A stretch of 64,000 nt of DNA from Bacteroidaceae bacterium (GTDB lineage: Bacteria; Bacteroidota; Bacteroidia; Bacteroidales; Bacteroidaceae). The notes beneath the pieces were generated by a model. The model was not told the DNA's origin. It made no database searches and saw nothing but the letters and a program-made list of their open reading frames with translations. This document shows, piece after piece, positions 17,809-24,914 of this stretch. Numbering within the stretch: the stretch's first letter is position 1; each line of letters begins with the position of its first letter. Made by a program: the position numbers and the translations under genes. Where the stretch lies: NCBI GenBank assembly GCA_017483605.1, contig JAFUWG010000016.1, positions 22,151-86,150 of the forward strand, read 5' to 3'.

Positions 17809-18450
17809 CTATCGCATATACGGATTGTACATCTTCTCCCGTCCGATGGTGGTAGAAGAACCGTGGCCACAGAACACTTGGGTCTCGTCGGGCAGGGTGG
17901 CAAGCCGTTTGAGGCTCTGGAGGATGGCTTGCCAATCGCCGCCTTCGAGGTCGGTGCGGCCACAACTGCCGCAGAAGAGGGTGTCGCCCGAGAAGAGAAC
18001 GGCATCCTCCTTGGAGTAGAAACAGATGCAGCCCCGAGAGTGTCCTGGCGTGGCGATGACCTTCAGCGTCGTGTTGCCAAACTTGACTTCGCTGCCGTCG
18101 AGCAGGGAAGTGCCCAGCGGAGGCAGGGGCGAGTGGGGAATGCCGACACCCACGACGGAACGGATTTGCTCGTCCATCCGCTCATAGATGCTGAGGTCTT
18201 CATAGTTGGCTTCTGGCCGCAGCCCCATGTCCCGATAGACGAATGTGTTGCCCCACACGTGGTCGAAATGCAGGTGGGTGTTCAGCAGATGCTTGATTTG
18301 CAGGTCGTTGCTGGCAATGTACTTTTTGATTTCTGCCCACTCATACTCGTCTGAACAGCCGCAGTCGATGATGACACCTTCCTTCGTGTCGTCGCTTGCC
18401 ACGTAGCATTGCTCGCCAAGTGGGTTTACCTCGAATTTTTTGATATTCAT
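17809..18450 (-). CDS. Metallo-beta-lactamase-fold hydrolase (glyoxalase II-like)
   Basis: A 213-residue hydrolase. The metal site is HLHFDH near residue 59, with further ligands in TPGHSRG, FSGDTLF and CGHG near residue 195. Length and motif spacing match short glyoxalase II-like or persulfide dioxygenase-like enzymes of the YcbL type; the exact thioester substrate cannot be told. rsmG lies 44 bp upstream on the same strand. Confidence 0.87.
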   Translation of the reverse strand: MNIKKFEVNPLGEQCYVASDDTKEGVIIDCGCSDEYEWAEIKKYIASNDLQIKHLLNTHLHFDHVWGNTFVYRDMGLRPEANYEDLSIYERMDEQIRSVVGVGIPHSPLPPLGTSLLDGSEVKFGNTTLKVIATPGHSRGCICFYSKEDAVLFSGDTLFCGSCGRTDLEGGDWQAILQSLKRLATLPDETQVFCGHGSSTTIGREKMYNPYMR

Positions 18451-18494
18451 ACCGTTTCTTCCTCCTTCTTGGGTTTTACCTTTGTGCCGTGCCT

Positions 18495-19127
18495 TTATTT
18501 CTTGGCGACAATGGCGACATGCACCACCTTTTTGGTCTTGAAATACTCCTCTTCAAAAAAGTCGCTCAGTTCCCAGACGGTGGAGATGTTACGCATCGAG
18601 GCAATCTCGCCTGCCAACTCGCCGCCTTTCAGGGCAATGATGCCGTTGGGCACCGCATTGTGCTGCTCCTTGCGGATGTTCTTCCGAGCCACTTTCACCA
18701 GGTCTGCCATCGGCATCACGGCACGGGTGACGACAAAATCATACTTGTCCTTGATTTCTTCGGCTCGGGCATGGCTGAAACGCACATTCTTCAATCCGAT
18801 GGCAGTCGCCACCTCTTGAGCCACCCGCACTTTCTTCCCGATGCTATCGACGAGGTGGAACTGCACCTCGGGGAACAGGATGGCAAGCGGAATGCCGGGG
18901 AAACCGCCTCCAGTGCCTAAGTCCATCACTTCCGTTCCTTCCTTGAATCGCACCACCTCGGCAATGCCCAGCGAGTGCAGCACATGGTGTTCGTACAGGT
19001 TCTGGATGTCCTTCCGCGAAATCACGTTGATTTTGGCGTTCCAGTCATTATAAAGAGCCTCAAGTTGAGCAAATTGCTCAACCTGAAGCCCTGTCAAATT
19101 TGGAAAATACTTCTTGATAATATCCAT
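18495..19127 (-). CDS. rsmG: 16S rRNA (guanine527-N7)-methyltransferase
   Basis: A 210-residue SAM-dependent methyltransferase. The N-terminal helices contain NAKINVISRKD and YEHHVLHSL, motif I is VMDLGTGGGFPGIPLA, and RAVMPMADL follows; all are diagnostic of RsmG (GidB). The frame is open to 19160, but that start falls within the DUF4301 gene; the ATG at 19127 is 4 bp after the DUF4301 stop. It modifies the 530 loop of 16S rRNA. Confidence 0.93.
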   Translation of the reverse strand: MDIIKKYFPNLTGLQVEQFAQLEALYNDWNAKINVISRKDIQNLYEHHVLHSLGIAEVVRFKEGTEVMDLGTGGGFPGIPLAILFPEVQFHLVDSIGKKVRVAQEVATAIGLKNVRFSHARAEEIKDKYDFVVTRAVMPMADLVKVARKNIRKEQHNAVPNGIIALKGGELAGEIASMRNISTVWELSDFFEEEYFKTKKVVHVAIVAKK

Positions 19128-19131
19128 AGGT

Positions 19132-20619
19132 TTATTGGTGTTGTGGACGCAGCAGGTCATTCACGGTCTTCACGGGGTTGAACGTGCCGAGCGACACTTC
19201 TACGAAGATGGTGTTCCAGTCGCTCATGGCTCCATTCCAAAGACCTGGCAACTCGAGGGCCTTGAGTTCCTTGCCGTCCTTGCTCTTGCTGGAGATGAAA
19301 CCAGTCTGTGGATCCACATACTTGGTCAGGTCGAACTTGCCACCCTTGTAGTCCTTCACGGCACACACGAGGTCAACGGGGTTGAAGTGAGTGCCGTTCT
19401 GGAACATTTGCAGATACTCAGCATTGTTCTTGTCAATCTGGCTGCTTTCGAGAATCTGCAAACTGATAGTGCCGTCCTGATTGTAGGCGAGGAATGGACC
19501 GCCGCCAGGTTCGCCCACGTTCTTCACCATACCGCACACACGCATGGGTCGATTGAGTTTCTTCCGCAGGTAGATTGCCAACTCTGCATCCTCGAGGTCT
19601 TTCAACTCGGGGTTGCGGCAAGAGAGTTCGTCGCGGAGGAAGCGGATGATTTCTTCCAACTGCGTGTGGTTGTAGGTGCCGCTGTCGAGCAGACGGAGAT
19701 AGTCGAACGCTTTCTTCTGCTTGCTGACCAGCACGCCGGCGATGAGTTTTTTGTACTCGACGGTTTCTGGCTTCAGACGGTCGGGCACTACGTTGTCGAT
19801 GTTCTTGATGAAAATCACATCGGCATCAAGGTCGTTCAGATTCTCGATGAGCGCACCGTGACCACCCGGGCGGAAGAGAATCTTGCCGTCCTTGCCACGG
19901 AATGGGGTGTTGTCGGGATTGGCTGCCACGGTGTCGGTGCTTGCCTTCTGCTCGGAGAAACTGATGGCGTATTTCACGCCGAACTTCTGCTCGTACTTAG
20001 GAGCCACCTTTGCCACCAATGCCTCGAAGAGAGGACGGTGTTCGGGGCTGACCGTGAAGTGAACACTGACTTGACCGTTCTTTCCGCCGGCATAGAGGGC
20101 ACCCTCCACCAGATGCTCTTCCACAGGTGTGCGGGCACCGTCGTCGTATTTGTGGAACTTCAGCAGGCCCTTCGGCAGTTTGCCGTAAGAGAGTCCTTCT
20201 TCGCCCAGCAGGGTGGCGATGGCGGTCTTCACGCTGTTGTCGCCGCCGTTTTTGGCAATCGCTTCCTTGAGGTCGTCGATGAAGGCGAACTTGTCGAGGT
20301 TTTCTTCAAATGTCTTGATGAAGTCGGTCTTCTCGTCGGTGTCGAGGAACTCAAACAGGTTCTTGAACATACGGCTTGCCGCACCCGATGCAGGCACGAA
20401 CTTGAGCACCTTGCCCGAGCCGTCAAGGTATGCGTCCCATGCAGCGAGATACTGCTTCTTCTCCTCGTCGGTGGGGATGGTGATGCCATTCTCTGGCGAT
20501 GCAGCCCCTGCCAGTTTCAGCCAAGGGAAGCCGGTCTTGAAGCATTCTAACTGTGCGTTGAGTTTCTCTTCAGAAATGCCCTTCTGAGCCAAAAAATCTT
20601 TGTCTTCTTGTGTAAGCAT
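19132..20619 (-). CDS. DUF4301 protein
   Basis: A 495-residue soluble protein of the Bacteroidota family DUF4301, recognised by its start (MLTQEDKDFLAQKGI) and the conserved segments VPASGAASRMFKNL near residue 70, FRPGGHGALIENLNDLDAD near residue 245 and EPGGGPFLAY near residue 370. The GGxG- and nucleotide-sugar-like motifs suggest a nucleotidyltransferase-type fold, but no function is established. Upstream in-frame codons to 20727 run past the promoter and are rejected. It is divergent from the RelA/SpoT gene. Confidence 0.82.
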   Translation of the reverse strand: MLTQEDKDFLAQKGISEEKLNAQLECFKTGFPWLKLAGAASPENGITIPTDEEKKQYLAAWDAYLDGSGKVLKFVPASGAASRMFKNLFEFLDTDEKTDFIKTFEENLDKFAFIDDLKEAIAKNGGDNSVKTAIATLLGEEGLSYGKLPKGLLKFHKYDDGARTPVEEHLVEGALYAGGKNGQVSVHFTVSPEHRPLFEALVAKVAPKYEQKFGVKYAISFSEQKASTDTVAANPDNTPFRGKDGKILFRPGGHGALIENLNDLDADVIFIKNIDNVVPDRLKPETVEYKKLIAGVLVSKQKKAFDYLRLLDSGTYNHTQLEEIIRFLRDELSCRNPELKDLEDAELAIYLRKKLNRPMRVCGMVKNVGEPGGGPFLAYNQDGTISLQILESSQIDKNNAEYLQMFQNGTHFNPVDLVCAVKDYKGGKFDLTKYVDPQTGFISSKSKDGKELKALELPGLWNGAMSDWNTIFVEVSLGTFNPVKTVNDLLRPQHQ

Positions 20620-20655
20620 GGTTTCGTTATTTTTAAGAATGTTGAAAAATTTGCC

Positions 20656-20663
20656 CAAAGGTA
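20656..20663 (-). promoter_or_regulatory. -7 box of the DUF4301 gene
   Basis: TACCTTTG on the minus strand lies about 37 nt upstream of the chosen start. A clear -33 TTTG at 19-21 bp was not found, so only the -7 half is supported. Confidence 0.5.
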
Positions 20664-20767
20664 CAAATTTAATCTGAAAAAATGTTGAAAACGGAGATAT
20701 TTTTCTGTTCTTGGGGCAAAAAAGCATTTTTTAACGATTTGCAAATACGGGCATCGCTAAAAAAGTG

Positions 20768-20775
20768 TAACTTTG
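20768..20775 (+). promoter_or_regulatory. -7 box of the relA/spoT-type gene
   Basis: TAACTTTG lies 21 bp before the ATG at 20797. The nearest upstream TTTG (20738-20741) is 26 bp away, longer than usual. It overlaps a spurious TTG start at 20773 and so supports the later ATG. Confidence 0.5.
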
Positions 20776-20796
20776 CAAGTCGAAAAAAGAACGCTC

Positions 20797-23013
20797 ATGG
20801 GTGAAATTGCAACTATCAGAGAAGATGAGAAGCAGGAGTTCTTTTCTGCCTTCCGTAAATTGCAGGGGTTGGTGGCTGATGTGCTCAACCCTGATGACTT
20901 CCGCAAAATCAAAGAAAATCTGTTGAGTGCAGTCAGGACCGACCTGCTGCACCGCGACCAGTTTGGGCTGAACCCAATCTTGTTCGATTTGCAAACTGCC
21001 ATCATCACGGCAGAAGAGATTGGCGTGAACAGGGCTTCCATCGTGAGCATCCTGATGCACGACTGTGTGTCGATTGGGGTGATTGACGTGGAGTATGTGA
21101 AGCGGGAGTTTGGCGAGGATGTGGCAAAAATCATCAACGGACTCTTGCGAGTGAACGAACTGTATGCCAAGAATCCGTCCATCGAGACAGAGAACTTCCG
21201 TGATTTGCTGCTGTCGTTTGCCGAAGACATGCGGGTGATTTTCATCATCATTGCCGACCGTGTGAACCTGATGCGTCAAATCAAGGACAAGGGCACAGAG
21301 GAGGAACGGAAACGGGTGGCAACGGAGGCTGCCCATCTGTATGCTCCGCTGGCACACAAACTGGGTCTTTACCTCATCAAGCGAGAACTGGAAGACCTGT
21401 CGCTCAAATACTTAGAGTCGGATGTCTTCTACATGATAAAGGAGAAACTGAGTGCCACCCGTGCGGCTCGCGACCTCTACATTGCCAACTTTATCGGGCC
21501 GATTGAGGAGAAGTTGAAAGCGGCAGGGCTGAAGTTCCACATCAAGGGACGCACAAAGTCCATCCACTCCATTTGGCAGAAGATGAAGAAGCAGAAATGC
21601 AAATTCGAGGGCATCTACGACCTCTTTGCCATCCGCGTGATTCTTGACTCGGAACTGGAGAAGGAAAAGCAAGACTGTTGGCAGGTGTTCTCGATTGTCA
21701 CCGACATGTATCGCCCGAATCCGAAACGACTGAGGGACTGGCTGAGTGTGCCGAAGTCGAATGGCTATGAGTCGCTGCACATCACGGTGATGGGGCCAGA
21801 AGGAAAGTGGGTGGAGATTCAGATTCGCACCGAACGGATGGACGAGATTGCCGAACGCGGTTTGGCTGCCCACTGGCGATACAAGGGTGTGAAGGACAGC
21901 GGCAGCAAACTGGAGGACTGGTTGAAGGACATTCGTGTGGCACTGGAAAATCAGACGACGACAGACGAACAACTGGTGGATCAGTTCAAGGTGGACCTCT
22001 ACAGCGATGAAGTGTTTGTGTTCACGCCGAAGGGCGACCTCTTCAAGTTGCCGAAGGGGGCGACGGTGCTCGACTTTGCGTTCCAGATTCATACGAATGT
22101 GGGCTGCCATTGTGTGGGTGGAAAGGTGAATGGCAAAAACGTCCATATCCGAACGAAGTTGCAGAGTGGCGACCAGGTGGAAATCCTCACATCGCCCAAG
22201 CAGCAGCCGAAGCGTGACTGGCTGAACATCGCCATCACGTCGAAAGCAAGAAGCAAGATTCGTCAGTCGCTCACCGAACAGGAGATGAAGGTATCGACCT
22301 TTGCGAAGGAGACGTTGGAACGAAAGTTCAAGAACAAAAAGATTGAGCCGGACGAATCGACCATGATGCGACTCATCAAGAAACTGGGTTACAAGCACGT
22401 GACGGAATTTTACAAGGCGATTGCCGAGGAAATTTTGGATGTGAACACGGTGATTGAGCAGTATCTGGATTTGCAGGAACGGGATGCCAATCCGAATGCT
22501 TACTCTACGGAGCAACGCAGTGCCGATGGCTATGAGATGGCACAGGACGACCGCACCCAAGGCGGCACGGATGTGCTGGTGCTCGACAATAATCTGAAAG
22601 GGGTAGAGTATAGCCTTGCCAAGTGCTGCAACCCGATTTATGGAGATGACGTGTTTGGTTTTGTCACCGTGAACCGCGGCATCAAGGTGCATCGCAAGGA
22701 TTGTCCTAACGCACTTCGTCTGCAAGACCGCATGGGCTATCGTGTGCTTCGTGCCCGATGGGCAGGGAAGGGCGGTAAGCAGTATCCTGTCACGCTGCAC
22801 GTGGTGGGTCACGACGACATTGGCATCGTGAACAACATCACCTCTATTATTAATAAGGAAAAGAATGTGATGCTTCGTGGCATCAGCATCCAGTCGTCAG
22901 AAGATGGACTTTTCGCCGGCACGTTGACGGTGATGATTGACGACCAGAACCAGTTGGCACAGTTGATTAAGAAGATTGCCACTGTGAAAGGCGTGAAGAA
23001 TGTGGCACGATGA
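20797..23013 (+). CDS. Long RelA/SpoT-family (p)ppGpp synthetase, hydrolase site degenerate
   Basis: A 738-residue alarmone enzyme. In order: HD-type domain (about 45-190), synthetase domain with GRTKSIHSIWQKM, YDLFAIRVI, PKSNGYESLHI and VEIQIRT, a TGS domain (VFVFTPKGDLFKLPKGATVLDFA), a zinc-finger-like CCNPIYGDDV region, and a C-terminal ACT domain. In the HD domain the His88-Asp89 pair is kept, but the following HDVVEDT-type residues read HDCVSIG and the usual upstream metal His is not evident. Hydrolysis may therefore be lost, making it RelA-like. The ATG at 20797 is preferred over a TTG at 20773. rlmH follows 29 bp later. Confidence 0.9.
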   Translation: MGEIATIREDEKQEFFSAFRKLQGLVADVLNPDDFRKIKENLLSAVRTDLLHRDQFGLNPILFDLQTAIITAEEIGVNRASIVSILMHDCVSIGVIDVEYVKREFGEDVAKIINGLLRVNELYAKNPSIETENFRDLLLSFAEDMRVIFIIIADRVNLMRQIKDKGTEEERKRVATEAAHLYAPLAHKLGLYLIKRELEDLSLKYLESDVFYMIKEKLSATRAARDLYIANFIGPIEEKLKAAGLKFHIKGRTKSIHSIWQKMKKQKCKFEGIYDLFAIRVILDSELEKEKQDCWQVFSIVTDMYRPNPKRLRDWLSVPKSNGYESLHITVMGPEGKWVEIQIRTERMDEIAERGLAAHWRYKGVKDSGSKLEDWLKDIRVALENQTTTDEQLVDQFKVDLYSDEVFVFTPKGDLFKLPKGATVLDFAFQIHTNVGCHCVGGKVNGKNVHIRTKLQSGDQVEILTSPKQQPKRDWLNIAITSKARSKIRQSLTEQEMKVSTFAKETLERKFKNKKIEPDESTMMRLIKKLGYKHVTEFYKAIAEEILDVNTVIEQYLDLQERDANPNAYSTEQRSADGYEMAQDDRTQGGTDVLVLDNNLKGVEYSLAKCCNPIYGDDVFGFVTVNRGIKVHRKDCPNALRLQDRMGYRVLRARWAGKGGKQYPVTLHVVGHDDIGIVNNITSIINKEKNVMLRGISIQSSEDGLFAGTLTVMIDDQNQLAQLIKKIATVKGVKNVAR

Positions 23014-23042
23014 GAAATGACAATTGATAATTGATAATTGAC

Positions 23043-23516
23043 ATGCGGACAACACTCATCCTCGTCGGAAAGACCGTCAACAAGCATTTTGTCGAACTGA
23101 TTGACGATTATGCTGCTCGTGTGAAGCACTACATGGGCTTTGACATCATTACCATTCCCGAACTGAAAAACACGAAGAATCTCTCCATCGACCAGCAGAA
23201 GCAGCAGGAAGGTGAACTGATTCTTCGTCAGTTGCAGGCTGGTGACCATGTGGTGCTGCTGGACGAGCATGGCAAGGAGTTTCGCAGCATCGAGTTTTCC
23301 AAATATATGGAGCAGAAGATGCAGACGGTCAGCAAGCGGCTGGTCTTCATCATCGGCGGTCCCTATGGCTTCTCTCCCGATGTCTATGCCAAAGCCAACG
23401 AAAAACTCTCTCTCTCCCGCATGACCTTTTCCCACCAGATGATTCGCCTCATCTTCGTCGAACAACTCTATCGTGCCATGACCATCATGCGAGGCGAACC
23501 GTATCACCACGAGTAA
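23043..23516 (+). CDS. rlmH: 23S rRNA (pseudouridine1915-N3)-methyltransferase
   Basis: A 157-residue SPOUT-class methyltransferase. The C-terminal knot shows VFIIGGPYGFSP, LSLSRMTFSHQMIRLIFVEQLYRA, and the ending GEPYHHE, all characteristic of RlmH. The enzyme methylates pseudouridine 1915 in helix 69 on assembled ribosomes. The ATG at 23043 removes a four-residue extension. The 29-bp gap to the upstream gene is made of repeated AATTGATAATTGATAATTG-like DNA. Confidence 0.93.
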   Translation: MRTTLILVGKTVNKHFVELIDDYAARVKHYMGFDIITIPELKNTKNLSIDQQKQQEGELILRQLQAGDHVVLLDEHGKEFRSIEFSKYMEQKMQTVSKRLVFIIGGPYGFSPDVYAKANEKLSLSRMTFSHQMIRLIFVEQLYRAMTIMRGEPYHHE

Positions 23517-23547
23517 TCTTTTGTTCTCTCTATTGCAGTAGCAAACC

Positions 23548-23646
23548 TCATTTTTTCTCTTTTATCCACATGATGATTAGCAATGCTGCTACAATCACAT
23601 CCACCACATTCCACATTGTTCGACCGAGGGCAACCTTGATGAAAGG
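23548..23646 (-). pseudogene. Possible C-terminal remnant of a membrane protein
   Basis: A minus-strand frame reads PFIKVALGRTMWNVVDVIV, a hydrophobic helix, then IKEKK and a stop at 23548. It looks like the last membrane helix and basic tail of a transporter, but no upstream part is present; instead a palindromic promoter region begins at 23651. It is short, so chance cannot be excluded. Confidence 0.3.
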
Positions 23647-23650
23647 TTGA

Positions 23651-23736
23651 AACCGCCAAATTTTATATAAAATCGGCGGTTGTAACCACTAAATTCAATA
23701 TAAATTTGGCGGTTACAATCTATTTCTGTACCTTTG
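23651..23736 (+). promoter_or_regulatory. Strong promoter overlapped by two long operator-like dyads, no intact gene downstream
   Basis: TTTG (23705-23708), N20, TACCTTTG (23729-23736) is a perfect Bacteroidota promoter. A 31-bp near-perfect dyad (23651-23681) with arms AACCGCC/GGCGGTT and a second 35-bp dyad (23682-23716) ending GGCGGTTAC lie side by side, the second covering the -33 box. No intact coding frame follows before the repeat at 23920; a 70-codon frame at 23774 has no recognisable product. The 23737-23919 stretch holds nothing else that I can identify. Confidence 0.75.
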
Positions 23737-24076
23737 CAGACATCATACTAATACCCATAGATTTTGAAACAAGGTGGCTTTTTGCACTCGTCCATTTCTG
23801 AGAAGCCGCTATGTTAGTGGCTGGCTCTCGGACAATAGAAGAGTATTCCTCCTGAGCATTGATTTCTTTCAGACAATCTATCATATAGATTTTTTCTTTT
23901 ATTGTTCTGTTTGCAAAATTACAAAAGTTTTTGCAAACAACAATTGTTTTGAGGAAAAAAGTGAAAAAAGTCTGCTTAAATGGTGACTTTCAATTTTCAC
24001 CGAGGTCTCTCACCCGTCTTTTGTCGTCATGTCAATTTCGTCTTGGCAAAAACGGTGGGCTGGAAGCGTCGAAAGT

Positions 24077-24160
24077 GGTCTGAGTCAGACCGCCTCGGTG
24101 GTGTGACTCAGACCACCTCGGTGGTGTGACTCAGACCACCTGAGCGGTGTGAGTCACACC
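24077..24160. repeat. 23-bp-period palindrome array (copy A, four units)
   Basis: Four odd palindromes of 15 bp start at 24077, 24100, 24123 and 24146: GGTCTGAGTCAGACC, GGTGTGACTCAGACC twice, and GGTGTGAGTCACACC. The 8-bp joints (GCCTCGGT, ACCTCGGT, ACCTGAGC) extend the symmetry, so almost the whole 23-bp unit is palindromic. Confidence 0.93.
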
Positions 24161-24262
24161 ACTTCGGAGGTGACGAGTGTGTCATTTTGTCCTATTGGGG
24201 GAGATGTTTTCAGGGGAAAAGGGAAGAGTGTTCAAGGGGATTTTTGAAGACATTTTAGGGTG

Positions 24263-24305
24263 TGAAAAGAAAATACCTCGACACGAGTTGATTTGTGTCG
24301 AGGTA
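24263..24305 (-). terminator. Terminator of the arabinose operon, inside repeat copy A
   Basis: TACCTCGACAC and GTGTCGAGGTA form an 11-bp stem with a 10-nt loop. On the minus strand it is followed by TTTTCTTTTC. It lies 66 bp after the rpiB stop, at the end of the arabinose operon. Confidence 0.82.
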
Positions 24306-24370
24306 TTGTATTGATTCGTGACCCGTGCATGAATTGATATGCATCGAGGTAACGACGTAGGGGTTTGTTT

Positions 24371-24811
24371 TTATTTGCAAGGAATGTCTTCGATGCGCTG
24401 CTGGTGGCGGCCACCTGCAAATTCGGTGTTGAAAAATTCGTCGAGGCACTGGCGGCACACGTCTTCGCTGATGAAGCGGCCGGGGAAGACGATGACGTTG
24501 GCGTTGTTGTGCTCACGGATGAGGTGGGCAATCTCGGGTTGCCATACAAGTCCGGCACGGATGCTCTGGTGCTTGTTGAGGGTCATGGAGATGCCTTCGC
24601 CAGAGCCGCACATGGCGATGCCGGGATAGACTTCGCCTTTCTCGATGCCTTCAGCCAGGGCGTGGCCGTAGGTGGCATAGTTGCAGGACTCTTCGGTGTA
24701 GGTGCCGTAGTCCTTGTACTCGTAGCCTTTCTCTTCGAGGTATTTCTTGACGAATTGCTTCAATGGGAATGCCGCGTGGTCAGAAGCAATTCCGACTGTT
24801 TTCACTTCCAT
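24371..24811 (-). CDS. rpiB: Ribose-5-phosphate isomerase B
   Basis: A 146-residue isomerase that interconverts ribulose 5-phosphate and ribose 5-phosphate. Family marks are GIASDHAAFPLK at the start, YATYGHALAEGI, the active-site loop MCGSGEGISMTLNK with the catalytic Cys, and NNANVIVFPGRF. It is the last gene of the arabinose operon and works beside transketolase to feed arabinose carbon into the pentose phosphate pathway. Repeat copy A begins 7 bp past its stop. Confidence 0.93.
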   Translation of the reverse strand: MEVKTVGIASDHAAFPLKQFVKKYLEEKGYEYKDYGTYTEESCNYATYGHALAEGIEKGEVYPGIAMCGSGEGISMTLNKHQSIRAGLVWQPEIAHLIREHNNANVIVFPGRFISEDVCRQCLDEFFNTEFAGGRHQQRIEDIPCK

Positions 24812-24833
24812 AATGCATTTTATATTTATGAAG

Positions 24834-24901
24834 AATTCGTGGATAATTCATGGTCATTTATGTTTTATTTAACACGAATTTCCATGAATTAGCCACGAAT
24901 T
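24834..24901. repeat. AT-rich inverted-repeat element, copy 1
   Basis: Arms AATTCGTGGATAATTCATGG (24834-24853) and CCATGAATTAGCCACGAATT (24882-24901) pair with one mismatch. The loop contains TCATTTATGTTTTATTT. A related element lies at 39241-39314. It fills the gap between transketolase and rpiB and would form a hairpin in the operon mRNA. Confidence 0.8.
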
Positions 24902-24914
24902 ATTCATGAATTAT

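Larger units (their letters stand above)
23920..24363. repeat. Long duplicated intergenic element, copy A
   Basis: About 444 bp nearly identical, in the same orientation, to 53637-54070. It starts TACAAAAGTTTTTGCAAAC, includes the 23-bp palindrome array, continues through GTCATTTTGTCCTATTGGGG and the terminator hairpin, and ends GACGTAGGGG just outside the rpiB stop. Relative to copy B it has one extra 23-bp unit and a 10-bp duplication near its left end, and lacks a roughly 22-bp insertion near its right end. No coding capacity is seen. Confidence 0.9.

Noticed and set aside
19114-20550. 478-codon plus-strand frame opposite the DUF4301 gene
   Set aside because: It is the antisense shadow of a conserved gene; its translation is low in recognisable motifs and lacks a promoter.
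23774-23986. 70-codon frame downstream of the operator-promoter
   Set aside because: It runs into the duplicated element and matches nothing that I recognise; its start is not ATG-supported by context.
24077-24160. Possible CRISPR-like array
   Set aside because: Units and joints are both repeated, the spacers are only 6-8 bp, and no cas genes are in the window.
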